Source of the DNA: Mycobacterium sp.
GTDB lineage: Bacteria > Actinomycetota > Actinomycetes > Mycobacteriales > Mycobacteriaceae
DNA length: 64,000 nt
NCBI GenBank assembly: GCA_025963385.1
Contig: JAOPUT010000243.1
Coordinates: forward strand, 1-64,000
Direction of reading: 5' to 3'
Both the position numbers and the translations under genes were made by a program. This document shows, piece after piece, positions 1 to 8,782 of the stretch. How positions within the stretch are numbered: the first letter of the stretch is position 1; each line of letters begins with the position of its first letter. Under the pieces are notes generated by a model. The model was given only the letters and a program-made list of their open reading frames with translations, made no database searches and had not been told where the DNA came from.

Positions 1-2
1 CC

Positions 3-863
3 GCCACCGACTACAACATCGACTACGCGATGCTGGCATCCACCAGGATGGAACCTCTGCTGCGCGACATCCGGCTCGGGATGGAGGGCGCCGGGCTGTA
101 CTGCGAGGGCGTCAAGGGCGAGTGCAACCTGGGTCAGCAGGAGATCGGCTTCCGGTACGACGATGCGCTGGTCACCTGCGACAACCACACCATCTACAAG
201 AACGGCGCGAAGGAGATCGCCGACCAGCACGGCAAGAGCCTCACGTTCATGGCGAAGTTCGACGAGCGTGAAGGCAACAGCTGTCACATCCACCTCTCGT
301 TCCGTGGTGACGACGGTACGGCCGTGTTCGCGGACGACGACGACCCGCTCGGGATGTCGCCGATGTTCCGCAGCTTCGTCGCGGGCCAGCTGGCCACCCT
401 GCGTGAACTGACGCTCTTCTACGCACCGAACATCAACTCCTACAAGCGTTTCGTCGATGGCAGCTTCGCGCCGACCGCCGTCGCGTGGGGCATGGACAAC
501 CGCACGTGCGCGCTGCGCGTGGTCGGCCACGGGCACGGCATGCGGATGGAGTGCCGGGCGCCCGGCGGCGACGTCAATCAGTACCTCGCGGTCTCCGCGT
601 TGATCGCCGGTGGTCTGCACGGCATCGATCAGGGCCTCGAACTGCCTGCAGCGTGCGAGGGCAACGCGTACACCAGTGGGGCCGAACGGCTTCCGACCAC
701 AATGGCCGAGGCCGCCGCACTGTTCGAGGCGTCGACGGTGGCGCGCGAGGCGTTCGGCGATGAGGTCGTCGAGCACTACCTCAACAACGCCAAGGTCGAG
801 TTGAAGGCGTTCAACTCGACGGTCACCGACTGGGAGAGGCGACGTGGGTTCGAACGACTCTGA
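3..863 (+). CDS. Glutamine synthetase family protein (GlnA4-like), 5' end outside the window
   Basis: Open frame from the window edge; GS catalytic-domain motifs EGNSCHIHLSF, NSYKRFVDGSFAPT, RVVGHGHGMRMECRAPGGDVNQYLA. Confidence 0.9.
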   Translation, partial: ATDYNIDYAMLASTRMEPLLRDIRLGMEGAGLYCEGVKGECNLGQQEIGFRYDDALVTCDNHTIYKNGAKEIADQHGKSLTFMAKFDEREGNSCHIHLSFRGDDGTAVFADDDDPLGMSPMFRSFVAGQLATLRELTLFYAPNINSYKRFVDGSFAPTAVAWGMDNRTCALRVVGHGHGMRMECRAPGGDVNQYLAVSALIAGGLHGIDQGLELPAACEGNAYTSGAERLPTTMAEAAALFEASTVAREAFGDEVVEHYLNNAKVELKAFNSTVTDWERRRGFERL

Positions 864-1689
864 CGTGAACACGACCCGCCGCCCGATCGTCGGTCTCACC
901 ACGTATCTGCAGCAGGCTCAGACCGGTGTCTGGGACGTCCGTGCCAGTTTCCTGCCCGCCGTCTACGTCGAGGGCGTCACCTCGGCGGGTGGTATCGCCA
1001 CCCTGCTTCCACCGCAACCGGTGGACGACGCCATCGTCGAGCGGGTGCTCGACGGGCTGGACGGTCTGGTGATCACCGGCGGACGCGACGTCGATCCCGG
1101 GACCTACGGTCAGGCGCCGCATCCGACCACCGACGAACCGGCGCGCGACCGTGACGCGTGGGAATTCGCCCTGGTGCGTGGAGCATTGGCGCGCGGACTG
1201 CCGCTTCTCGGCATCTGCCGCGGCGCGCAGGTCCTCAACGTGGTACTCGGGGGCACGCTGCACCAACACCTGCCCGACGTCGTCGGCCACTACCAGCACC
1301 AGCTTGGCAACGCCGTGTTCAGCACGTCGTCGATCCAGACGGTGCCGGGAACTCGGCTGGCCGCCTTGATCGGCGCGTCCACCGACGCCCAGTGCTACCA
1401 CCACCAGGCCATCGCCGAGCTCGGCAAGGGACTGATGGCGAGTGCGTGGGATCGGGACGGTGTGGTCGAGGCGGTCGAAATGGTTCCTGGGGCGAGCGGA
1501 GCGACGGGGGAGGCTCCTGGGGCGAGCGGAGCGACGGGGAGGACAACAGGCCAGACCTTCGTTCTGGCCGTCCAGTGGCATCCCGAGGAACGACTCGACG
1601 ATCTGCGGCTGTTCGCAGGCGTCGTGGAGGCCGCCACGGCATACGCCTCGGGCAAGATTCAGACAACTCGGGAAAGGACCACAGCGTGA
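844..1689 (+). CDS. Gamma-glutamyl-gamma-aminobutyrate hydrolase (PuuD-like) class I glutamine amidotransferase
   Basis: GGRDVDP, LLGICRGAQVLNVVLGGTLHQHL nucleophile region and VQWHPEE motif; the start may be the downstream GTG/ATG; overlaps the next gene's start. Confidence 0.88.
   Translation: MGSNDSDVNTTRRPIVGLTTYLQQAQTGVWDVRASFLPAVYVEGVTSAGGIATLLPPQPVDDAIVERVLDGLDGLVITGGRDVDPGTYGQAPHPTTDEPARDRDAWEFALVRGALARGLPLLGICRGAQVLNVVLGGTLHQHLPDVVGHYQHQLGNAVFSTSSIQTVPGTRLAALIGASTDAQCYHHQAIAELGKGLMASAWDRDGVVEAVEMVPGASGATGEAPGASGATGRTTGQTFVLAVQWHPEERLDDLRLFAGVVEAATAYASGKIQTTRERTTA
1484..1539 (+). repeat. Two-copy in-frame 30-bp direct repeat (TCCTGGGGCGAGCGGAGCGACGGGG core) inside the PuuD-like CDS
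   Basis: Identical cores at 1484 and 1514; encodes PGASGATGE / PGASGATGR. Confidence 0.9.
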
Positions 1690-3050
1690 CCACGTCGACA
1701 CTGATCAACCCTGCGACGGAGGAGGTGCTGCGCACCGTCGAACTGCTCGACGTCCCCGCCGTGGACGACGCCGTCGCGCGCGCGAAGTCCGCGCAGAAGC
1801 AGTGGGCCAGGCTGGCCCCTGCCGAGCGGGCCGCCGCACTGCGGTCGTTCGCCGCTCAGGTCGATGCGCACGTCGACGAGCTGGCCGCGTTGGAGGTGGC
1901 CAACTCCGGGCACGTGATCGGCAACGCGGAGTGGGAGGCGGGGCACGTCCGCGACGTGCTGCAGTTCTACTCGGCTAGCCCGGAACGGATGTCCGGCAAG
2001 CAGATTCCGGTGGCAGGCGGCCTCGACGTCACGTTCAACGAGCCGCTCGGTGTCGTCGCGGTGATCGCGCCGTGGAACTTCCCGATGACCATCGCCTCTT
2101 GGGGCTTCGTGCCCGCGCTCGCCGCAGGCAACGCCGTTCTCGTCAAGCCCGCCGAGATCACCCCGCTGACCACGATGCGGCTGGCCGAACTCGGGCGCGA
2201 GGCCGGGCTGCCCGACGGCCTGTTCCAGGTGCTGCCGGGCCGGGGGTCGGTGGTGGGGGAGCGCTTCATCAGTCACCCCGACGTCCGCAAGATCGTGTTC
2301 ACCGGCTCGACCGAGGTCGGCACGCGGGTGATGGCGGGCGCCGCGCAGCAGGTGAAGCGGGTGACCCTGGAGTTGGGCGGCAAGAGCGCGAACATCGTCT
2401 TCGACGACTGTGATCTGGAGAAGGCTGCCGCTACCGCACCCTACGGCGTGTTCGACAATGCCGGTCAGGACTGCTGCGCGCGCAGCCGGATCCTGGTGCA
2501 GCGCAACGTGTACGACAAGTTCATGGAGCTCCTCGAGCCTGCCGTGAAGGGCGTCGTCGTCGGCGACCCGGCATCCAGGGACAGCGAGATGGGGCCGCTG
2601 GTGTCGCGGTCTCACTTCGAGACCGTCGCGTCCTACGTTCCCGACGACGCACCCGTCGCCTTCCGCGGTTCCGCGCCCTCAGGTCCCGGATACTGGTTCC
2701 CGCCAACGGTTCTCACCCCGCAGCGCACCGACCGCACCGTCACCGAGGAGATCTTCGGCCCCGTCGTCACGGTGTTGCCGTTCGAAGACGAGGCCGACGC
2801 GATCGAACTCGCCAACGACAGCCCGTACGGCCTGTCCGGATCGATCTGGACCGACAACCTTTCGCGGGCGATGCGGGTGTCGCGAGGGGTGGAGTCCGGC
2901 AACCTCTCGGTGAATTCGCACTCGTCGGTCCGCTACAACACACCGTTCGGTGGCTTCAAGCAATCCGGGCTCGGCCGCGAGCTCGGCCCCGATGCGCCAC
3001 TGCACTTCACCGAAACCAAGAACGTCTTCTTTGCGATTGGAGAACTCTAG
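1686..3050 (+). CDS. Aldehyde dehydrogenase family protein
   Basis: GTG start overlapping the upstream stop; PWNFPM, FTGSTEVG, LELGGKSANIVFDD, GQDCCARSR, EEIFGPVV motifs. Confidence 0.92.
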   Translation: MTTSTLINPATEEVLRTVELLDVPAVDDAVARAKSAQKQWARLAPAERAAALRSFAAQVDAHVDELAALEVANSGHVIGNAEWEAGHVRDVLQFYSASPERMSGKQIPVAGGLDVTFNEPLGVVAVIAPWNFPMTIASWGFVPALAAGNAVLVKPAEITPLTTMRLAELGREAGLPDGLFQVLPGRGSVVGERFISHPDVRKIVFTGSTEVGTRVMAGAAQQVKRVTLELGGKSANIVFDDCDLEKAAATAPYGVFDNAGQDCCARSRILVQRNVYDKFMELLEPAVKGVVVGDPASRDSEMGPLVSRSHFETVASYVPDDAPVAFRGSAPSGPGYWFPPTVLTPQRTDRTVTEEIFGPVVTVLPFEDEADAIELANDSPYGLSGSIWTDNLSRAMRVSRGVESGNLSVNSHSSVRYNTPFGGFKQSGLGRELGPDAPLHFTETKNVFFAIGEL

Positions 3051-3824
3051 ATGGATCTGACCCAGCGGCTTGCAGGCAAGGTCGCCGTGATCACCGGCGG
3101 CGCCAGCGGCATCGGGCTCGCGACCGCCAAGCGGATGCGGGCGGAGGGCGCGACGATCGTCATCGGCGACATCGACCCCGCCACGGGCAAGTCCGTCGCG
3201 GACGACCTCAACGGCACGTTCGTTCAGGTCGACGTCTCCGACCAAGTGGCGGTCGACTCGCTGTTCGACACGGCCGCCGAGACCTACGGCGCCGTGGACA
3301 TCGCCTTCAACAACGCGGGCATCAGCCCGCCGGAGGACGATCTCATCGAGGTCACCGGGATCGACGCGTGGGACCGGGTGCAGGACATCAACCTCAAGTC
3401 GGTCTTCTTCTGCTGCAAGGCTGCGTTGCGACACATGGTGCCCGCGCAGAAGGGGTCGATCGTCAACACCGCGTCGTTCGTGGCGGTGAACGGCTCGGCG
3501 ACCTCGCAGATCTCGTACACCGCGTCCAAGGGCGGCGTGCTCGCCATGTCGCGGGAACTCGGAATTCAGTACGCGCGACAGGGAATTCGGGTCAACGCCC
3601 TCTGCCCGGGACCGGTGAACACCCCACTGCTGCAGGAGCTGTTCGCGAAGGATCCCGAGCGCGCCGCACGGCGGCTGGTGCACGTGCCGATGGGGCGCTT
3701 CGCCGAACCCGACGAACTCGCGGCCGCGGTGACGTTCCTCGCCAGTGACGACGCGTCCTTCATCACCGGGTCGACGTTCCTCGTCGACGGCGGCATCACC
3801 GGCCACTACGTCACGCCGCTGTAA
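3051..3824 (+). CDS. Short-chain dehydrogenase/reductase
   Basis: TGGASGIG cofactor motif, NNAG, S-YTASKGG, C-terminal FITGSTFLVDGG. Confidence 0.92.
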   Translation: MDLTQRLAGKVAVITGGASGIGLATAKRMRAEGATIVIGDIDPATGKSVADDLNGTFVQVDVSDQVAVDSLFDTAAETYGAVDIAFNNAGISPPEDDLIEVTGIDAWDRVQDINLKSVFFCCKAALRHMVPAQKGSIVNTASFVAVNGSATSQISYTASKGGVLAMSRELGIQYARQGIRVNALCPGPVNTPLLQELFAKDPERAARRLVHVPMGRFAEPDELAAAVTFLASDDASFITGSTFLVDGGITGHYVTPL

Positions 3825-3839
3825 GGGTCGGCCCCGACC

Positions 3840-4568
3840 ATGACCTCTCCCGCACCGGATCCGCAGCAGCCCGCCAGTGAGGCCCTGCTGCGTCCGGTGC
3901 GGCTGGGCAATGCCTTCGAGGACACCGTCGGCAGGCTGCTCGAGACCATCCGGCTCGGCGTGCTGGAACCCGGCGAGTCGCTACCGCCGGAGCGCGAACT
4001 GGCCACCCGGCTCGGCGTCAGCCGCGACACCGTCCGCGAGGCCATCAAGTCGCTGTCCGACGCGGGGTACCTGGTATCGCGGCGCGGTCGCTACGGCGGC
4101 ACGTTCCTGGCCGACGACCTCCCCCCGCCGAGCGCGGACGGGGTGCGCTTCACGCGTGCTGACATCGACGACACCTTGCGGCTGCGGGAGGTGCTCGAGG
4201 TCGGTGCGGCGAGGATGGCTGCCGGCCGGACGCTGACTGCCGCCGAACGAGAGACGTTGTGGAGCAGGCTGATCGACGTCCGGGGCGCCCCGCTGGAGGA
4301 CTACCGCCGGCTGGACTCCCGGCTGCACCTGGCGATCGCCGAGGCCGCGGGCGCCCCGTCGTTGGTACCGCTCGTTGCCGAGAATCGGATGCGGCTCAAC
4401 GAACTGCTGGACCACATTCCGCTGCTGGCACGCAACATCGTGCACTCCGACGAGCAGCACGACGCGATCGTGATGGCGATCCTGGCCGGGGACGCCGACC
4501 GCGCAGGGGAGACCATGACCGCCCACGTGTGGGGATCCGCGTCGCTGCTGCATGGTTTCCTCGACTAG
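3840..4568 (+). CDS. GntR/FadR-family transcriptional regulator
   Basis: N-terminal wHTH (LPPERELATRLGVSRDTVREAIKSL) and FCD-type C-terminal domain. Confidence 0.88.
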   Translation: MTSPAPDPQQPASEALLRPVRLGNAFEDTVGRLLETIRLGVLEPGESLPPERELATRLGVSRDTVREAIKSLSDAGYLVSRRGRYGGTFLADDLPPPSADGVRFTRADIDDTLRLREVLEVGAARMAAGRTLTAAERETLWSRLIDVRGAPLEDYRRLDSRLHLAIAEAAGAPSLVPLVAENRMRLNELLDHIPLLARNIVHSDEQHDAIVMAILAGDADRAGETMTAHVWGSASLLHGFLD

Positions 4569-4681
4569 TGATCTCCGAGGAATTCCACGACTTCTTCATC
4601 GCGTCGGCCGGTGCCGAGTGTGGTCGGCGCACCGGGCCGATGAGGGGTGTCCCCGGCCGCGGGGTGGACTAAATTGCAGTT

Positions 4682-5008
4682 ATGGAGCGCGGCGGCGAGG
4701 CGGTGGTGCGACGCGCGTCGTCGGCGCTCGCCGACGTCGACATCAACGGCTGGACGCTGCGCTTCGACCTGCTGTCCGACCCGAACCGACTCGAGATCCT
4801 GCTGAGTCTGCACCGCGCGCCGGGCATCTGCGTGAGCGACCTGGCGGCCGTGGTGGGCCGATCGGAAAACTCGGTGTCCCAAGCACTCCGGGTACTCAGG
4901 CAGCAGGGGTGGGTGACCAGCACCCGGGTGGGCCGCTCGGTGGCCTACCGGTTGGAGGACGAGATCATCCACGACCTGCTGCACTGGATAGGCGCGGCGC
5001 ACGGTTGA
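4682..5008 (+). CDS. ArsR-family metalloregulator-like protein
   Basis: wHTH (LLSDPNRLEILLSLHRAPGICVSDLAAVVGRSENSVSQALRVLRQQGWV); His/Asp-containing C-terminal helix; next to a nickel transporter. Confidence 0.85.
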   Translation: MERGGEAVVRRASSALADVDINGWTLRFDLLSDPNRLEILLSLHRAPGICVSDLAAVVGRSENSVSQALRVLRQQGWVTSTRVGRSVAYRLEDEIIHDLLHWIGAAHG

Positions 5009-5039
5009 CCTGCCCATGTGGACAGGAAGCCGACATGAA

Positions 5040-5061
5040 CATCTGAACAGCTAGACAGATG
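5040..5061. promoter_or_regulatory. Candidate ArsR-type operator upstream of nicT
   Basis: 22-bp dyad CATCTG-aac-AGCT-aga-CAGATG ending 26 bp before the nicT ATG. Confidence 0.5.
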
Positions 5062-5087
5062 AGAGCGGCCCGGAATAGGGTCGAACG

Positions 5088-6179
5088 ATGAGCGTCGTCA
5101 CGCAGCCCGAAGCGAACGGCAAGCCCCGCCTCGACCGCGCCGACTGGACGTCGATCACGGGCATGGCAGGCGTCGTCCTCTTCCTGCACCTGTTCGGTTG
5201 GGGAGTGCTGGTGTTCGGCGTCGCCCCGAAGCACATCACCCTCGGGGCCACCGGGGTCTTCGGCGTCGGACTCGGACTGACGGCCTACCTGCTCGGCGTC
5301 CGTCACGCCTTCGACGCCGACCACATCGCGGTGATCGACAACACCACCCGCAAGCTCGTCGGCGAGGGCAAGAAATCGCTGTCGGCGGGCTTCTGGTTCT
5401 CCCTCGGTCACTCCAGCGTGGTGTTCGGTTTGGCGTTCCTGCTGGCCCTCGGGGTCAAGGCCCTCGTCGGGCCGGTGCAGGACGAGAACTCCTCGATGCT
5501 GCAGACGCTCGGACTGATCGGCTCGTTGGTGGCGGGAACGTTCCTCATCCTGATCGGACTCACCAACCTGTTCGCCGTCGTCGGCATCGCGAAGGTGTTC
5601 CGCGAGATGCGCAGCGGCGACTTCGACGAAGCCGAGCTGGAGCGCCAGCTCAACAATCGCGGCTTCCTGGCCCGGCTGCTCGGGCGCGTGATGCGGCGGG
5701 TCAGCAAGCCGTGGCACCTGTACCCGGTGGGACTGCTGATGGGGCTGGGCTTCGACACGGCGACCCAGGTGGCTCTGTTGGTGCTTGCCGCGGGCACCGC
5801 GGCCTTCACCCTGCCGTGGTACGCCGTACTGGTGCTGCCGGTGCTGTTCGCGGCGGGCATGAGCCTGTTCGACGCCGCCGACGGGATCTTCATGGCGCGG
5901 GCCTACGGCTGGGCATTCCTGAAGCCGATCCGCAAGGTCTACTACAACCTCACGGTGACCGTGCTGTCGGTGTTCGTCGCGCTCGTCATCGGCGGCATCG
6001 TCTTGATCGGCCTGCTGGTCGACCGCCTCGGCATCCAGTCAGGGCCGCTTGCCGTCATCGGCTCGGCCGACCTCGGCTCCGTCGGCTTCGCGATCGTCGG
6101 CATCTTCGCGGTGGTCTGGCTGGTGTCCCTCGCGGTGTGGCGCTTCGGCCGGATCGAGGAACGCTGGGACTCGCCCTAG
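5088..6179 (+). CDS. nicT: NiCoT-family nickel/cobalt transporter
   Basis: Signature RHAFDADHIAVIDN, multiple TM helices, LGFDTATQ motif. Confidence 0.92.
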   Translation: MSVVTQPEANGKPRLDRADWTSITGMAGVVLFLHLFGWGVLVFGVAPKHITLGATGVFGVGLGLTAYLLGVRHAFDADHIAVIDNTTRKLVGEGKKSLSAGFWFSLGHSSVVFGLAFLLALGVKALVGPVQDENSSMLQTLGLIGSLVAGTFLILIGLTNLFAVVGIAKVFREMRSGDFDEAELERQLNNRGFLARLLGRVMRRVSKPWHLYPVGLLMGLGFDTATQVALLVLAAGTAAFTLPWYAVLVLPVLFAAGMSLFDAADGIFMARAYGWAFLKPIRKVYYNLTVTVLSVFVALVIGGIVLIGLLVDRLGIQSGPLAVIGSADLGSVGFAIVGIFAVVWLVSLAVWRFGRIEERWDSP

Positions 6180-6196
6180 CGAGCGATGTCGCTAGG
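6175..6196. terminator. Hairpin at a convergent junction containing both stop codons
   Basis: CCTAGCGA-gcgatg-TCGCTAGG; nicT TAG at 6177-6179 and mtr stop (CTA on +) at 6192-6194 lie in opposite arms. Confidence 0.5.
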
Positions 6197-7592
6197 AGTC
6201 GACGAGACCGAGCAGCGCGTTCTCGATCACCTCCGGCAGTCCCGGATGGATCCAGTACTGATTCTCGGCGACCTGCTTCGCGGTCTGACCGAAGCTCATC
6301 GCCTGGATGACCGGTTGGATGATCGACGACGCCTGATGGCCCATCACGTGAGCGCCGAGGATGAGTCCGGTGGCGCGGTCGCCGATGAGCTTGACGATGC
6401 CGTGCTCGTCCTCCATCGCCCAGCCGTATGCGGTGTCGCCGTAGCGCTGCACCTTGGTCACCACGTCGTAGCCACCGTCCCTGGCCTCGTCCTCGGTCAT
6501 GCCCACCATGGCGATCTGCGGATCGGTGAACACCGCCGACGGGACGAAGCGGTGGTCGGAGGCGCGCATCGAGGACGTGTCATCCCAGTCGCACAGCAGG
6601 TTGTGCCGCACCACCCTCATCTCGTGATTGGCGACGTGCTTGAGCTGATACTTCGACGACACGTCGCCGAGCGCGAACACGCCACGCGCCGTGGTGCGTT
6701 GGTATTCGTCGACCACCACCAGGCCCGTGTCGTCGACCTCGACACCCGCCAGCTCGGCGTCGAGCTGATCGCCGTTCGGCACCCGCCCCGTCGCCACCAG
6801 CAGCATGTCGGCTTCGAGCGTGTCGCCGTCGTCGAACTCGAGGACGCAGTGGTCGCCCTCCTGGCGGGCACCGACGACGTTCTCGTGGGTGCGTAGATCC
6901 CACTTGCGCGTCGCGATGTCGGTGAACGGGTAGCAGATCGACTCGTCGCAGTGCGTCAGAAGCCCGTACCCCCGGACCACGATGGTGACGCGCACGCCCA
7001 GCGCGGAGAACACGTGCGCGAACTCCGCCGCCACGAAGCCGCCACCCACGATGACCAGATGCTCGGGGAGGGCGGGGATCCGCATGATGTCGTCACTGGT
7101 GTGGTACTTGACGCCGCACTCGTCGATGGCCGGCGGGACGTGGGCCCGGGACCCCGCAGCGATGACCACCTTGTCCGCGGTGAACTCGTCGCCTGCATCG
7201 GTGCGCAACGTGTAGCGCCCGTCGGGCTGGGTGGGCCCGAACCTGGTGTGACTGGCGTACACCCGCACGTTGGGCAGACTGCGCTTGTACTTCGCACCGC
7301 CGGCCGCGATCGGGTCGATGCGGCCGAACACGCGGTCCACGATGTCGGTCCAGCGCACCTTGTCCAGCGTCGAGTCGACGCCGTACCGCGAACTCTGCCT
7401 GATGGTCTGGGCGACCTCGGCGGCGTACACGAACATCTTGGTGGGGATGCAGCCGACGTTCAGGCAGGTGCCGCCGAACGTGCCCTGTTCGCAGATGGCG
7501 ACCCGCATCTCGCCGTACCTGGCGTCGACACCCGGGTCGGGGATGCTGTTGCCCGAGCCCGTTCCGATGATCGCCAGGTCGAAGTGTTCCAC
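6192..7592 (-). CDS. mtr: Mycothione reductase
   Basis: VEHFDLAIIGTGSGNS start, GGTCLNVGCIPTKMFVYAAEVA redox-active disulfide, pyridine nucleotide-disulfide reductase C-terminus HPGLPEVIENALL. Confidence 0.9.
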   Translation of the reverse strand: MEHFDLAIIGTGSGNSIPDPGVDARYGEMRVAICEQGTFGGTCLNVGCIPTKMFVYAAEVAQTIRQSSRYGVDSTLDKVRWTDIVDRVFGRIDPIAAGGAKYKRSLPNVRVYASHTRFGPTQPDGRYTLRTDAGDEFTADKVVIAAGSRAHVPPAIDECGVKYHTSDDIMRIPALPEHLVIVGGGFVAAEFAHVFSALGVRVTIVVRGYGLLTHCDESICYPFTDIATRKWDLRTHENVVGARQEGDHCVLEFDDGDTLEADMLLVATGRVPNGDQLDAELAGVEVDDTGLVVVDEYQRTTARGVFALGDVSSKYQLKHVANHEMRVVRHNLLCDWDDTSSMRASDHRFVPSAVFTDPQIAMVGMTEDEARDGGYDVVTKVQRYGDTAYGWAMEDEHGIVKLIGDRATGLILGAHVMGHQASSIIQPVIQAMSFGQTAKQVAENQYWIHPGLPEVIENALLGLVDS

Positions 7593-7596
7593 GTGT

Positions 7597-8637
7597 CTAG
7601 CTCCGTCCGGATTTGGTTGTGGTGCTTCGAGATTCGGAGCTGAGGTACTGATCCAGCCAGCGGCCGAGCTCACGGTAGGCAGCCGCCCGAGGTTCGGCCA
7701 GCGAGAGGAACACGTCGTGTTTGGCGTCGGTGATCGGCGCAATGGTCTGACGGTTCCCGACGCAGCCCGCCCACCGCGCGATCTGCTTGACGTCCAGGAC
7801 GGCGTCGCCGCGCTGAATGGCCTCCGGGTCGGGGGCCTCCTGGACGCTGTGGTCGGATCGCAGCAGGAGGTTGGGCACCCCGACGTCCAGACCGCGATGC
7901 AGCCTCGCCTGGCCGCGTCGAATGGCGTTGATCCATCCGAACGTGACGGGAAACCCGCCGAGCGGTTTCAGCTCGAGGTCGTAGTCGAACTCGCCCGCGT
8001 AGTCGCGGTGCAGGCTGGTGCCGTACCCGCCGGGGGTCGGCTTGCGGATCACGTGCAGCTTGCGGAACCGGGCCAGGGCGGCCAGTGCCGCCGACGTGGG
8101 CGCGGTGCGCAGGATCGCCGGTCCGTGCAGGTCGAAGAACGGGCTGTTGAGCACCAGTCCGCCGATCCGCGCCGCGGCGCCGCGGCTGCGGAGACGGTCC
8201 AACCACAGGGTCGCGATGAGGCCGCCCGCGGAGTGCCCGTACACGCAGACGTCGACCGGCTGACCACCGCCCGCGTCCGCCGTGACGATGCCGAGCGCAC
8301 GGTCCAGTTCGGTGTCGTAACTCGCCAGGTTGGTGGTGAAGTGCGGCGTCTGGCCCTGCCGGTGCGAGCGACCGCACTTGTGCAGGTCGAGGGCGTAGAA
8401 GGTGAACCCGCGTTCGGCGAAGTGGTCTGCCAGCTCGGTGTTGAAGAAGTAGTCGGTGTAACCGTGCAGCGCCAGCACCGCGTGCTTGCCACCGCCACCG
8501 TCGCCGCGTCGCACCAGGGTCGCGACGAGGTCGCCCTCGCCATGCGGGTCGGGGCCCAGCGGCAGGGTTTGCTGCCAGTAGCCGGGCAGCACGTCGGGTG
8601 CCCACCCGACCGCTCCGCCCGGTTCCCTCGATATCAC
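7597..8637 (-). CDS. Alpha/beta hydrolase
   Basis: ALHGYTDYFFN, VYGHSAGG nucleophile elbow, C-terminal TDAKHDVFLS. Confidence 0.85.
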   Translation of the reverse strand: MISREPGGAVGWAPDVLPGYWQQTLPLGPDPHGEGDLVATLVRRGDGGGGKHAVLALHGYTDYFFNTELADHFAERGFTFYALDLHKCGRSHRQGQTPHFTTNLASYDTELDRALGIVTADAGGGQPVDVCVYGHSAGGLIATLWLDRLRSRGAAARIGGLVLNSPFFDLHGPAILRTAPTSAALAALARFRKLHVIRKPTPGGYGTSLHRDYAGEFDYDLELKPLGGFPVTFGWINAIRRGQARLHRGLDVGVPNLLLRSDHSVQEAPDPEAIQRGDAVLDVKQIARWAGCVGNRQTIAPITDAKHDVFLSLAEPRAAAYRELGRWLDQYLSSESRSTTTKSGRS

Positions 8638-8741
8638 GGCAACACTCTATGCGGCCGCCCGGTGTGAGCGGAGGCACGAGGTGACGATGTCGACCGACCG
8701 CTTGACGGCTCCGGCCACGGGATAACCTGGTAGCACGGCAA

Positions 8742-8757
8742 GCCTGCACCGGCAGGC
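8742..8757. other. Short hairpin in the mqo leader
   Basis: GCCTGC-ACCG-GCAGGC perfect 6-bp stem, 26 bp upstream of the mqo start. Confidence 0.35.
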
Positions 8758-8782
8758 GCGACCACGAAGGGTCAAGGATCAG

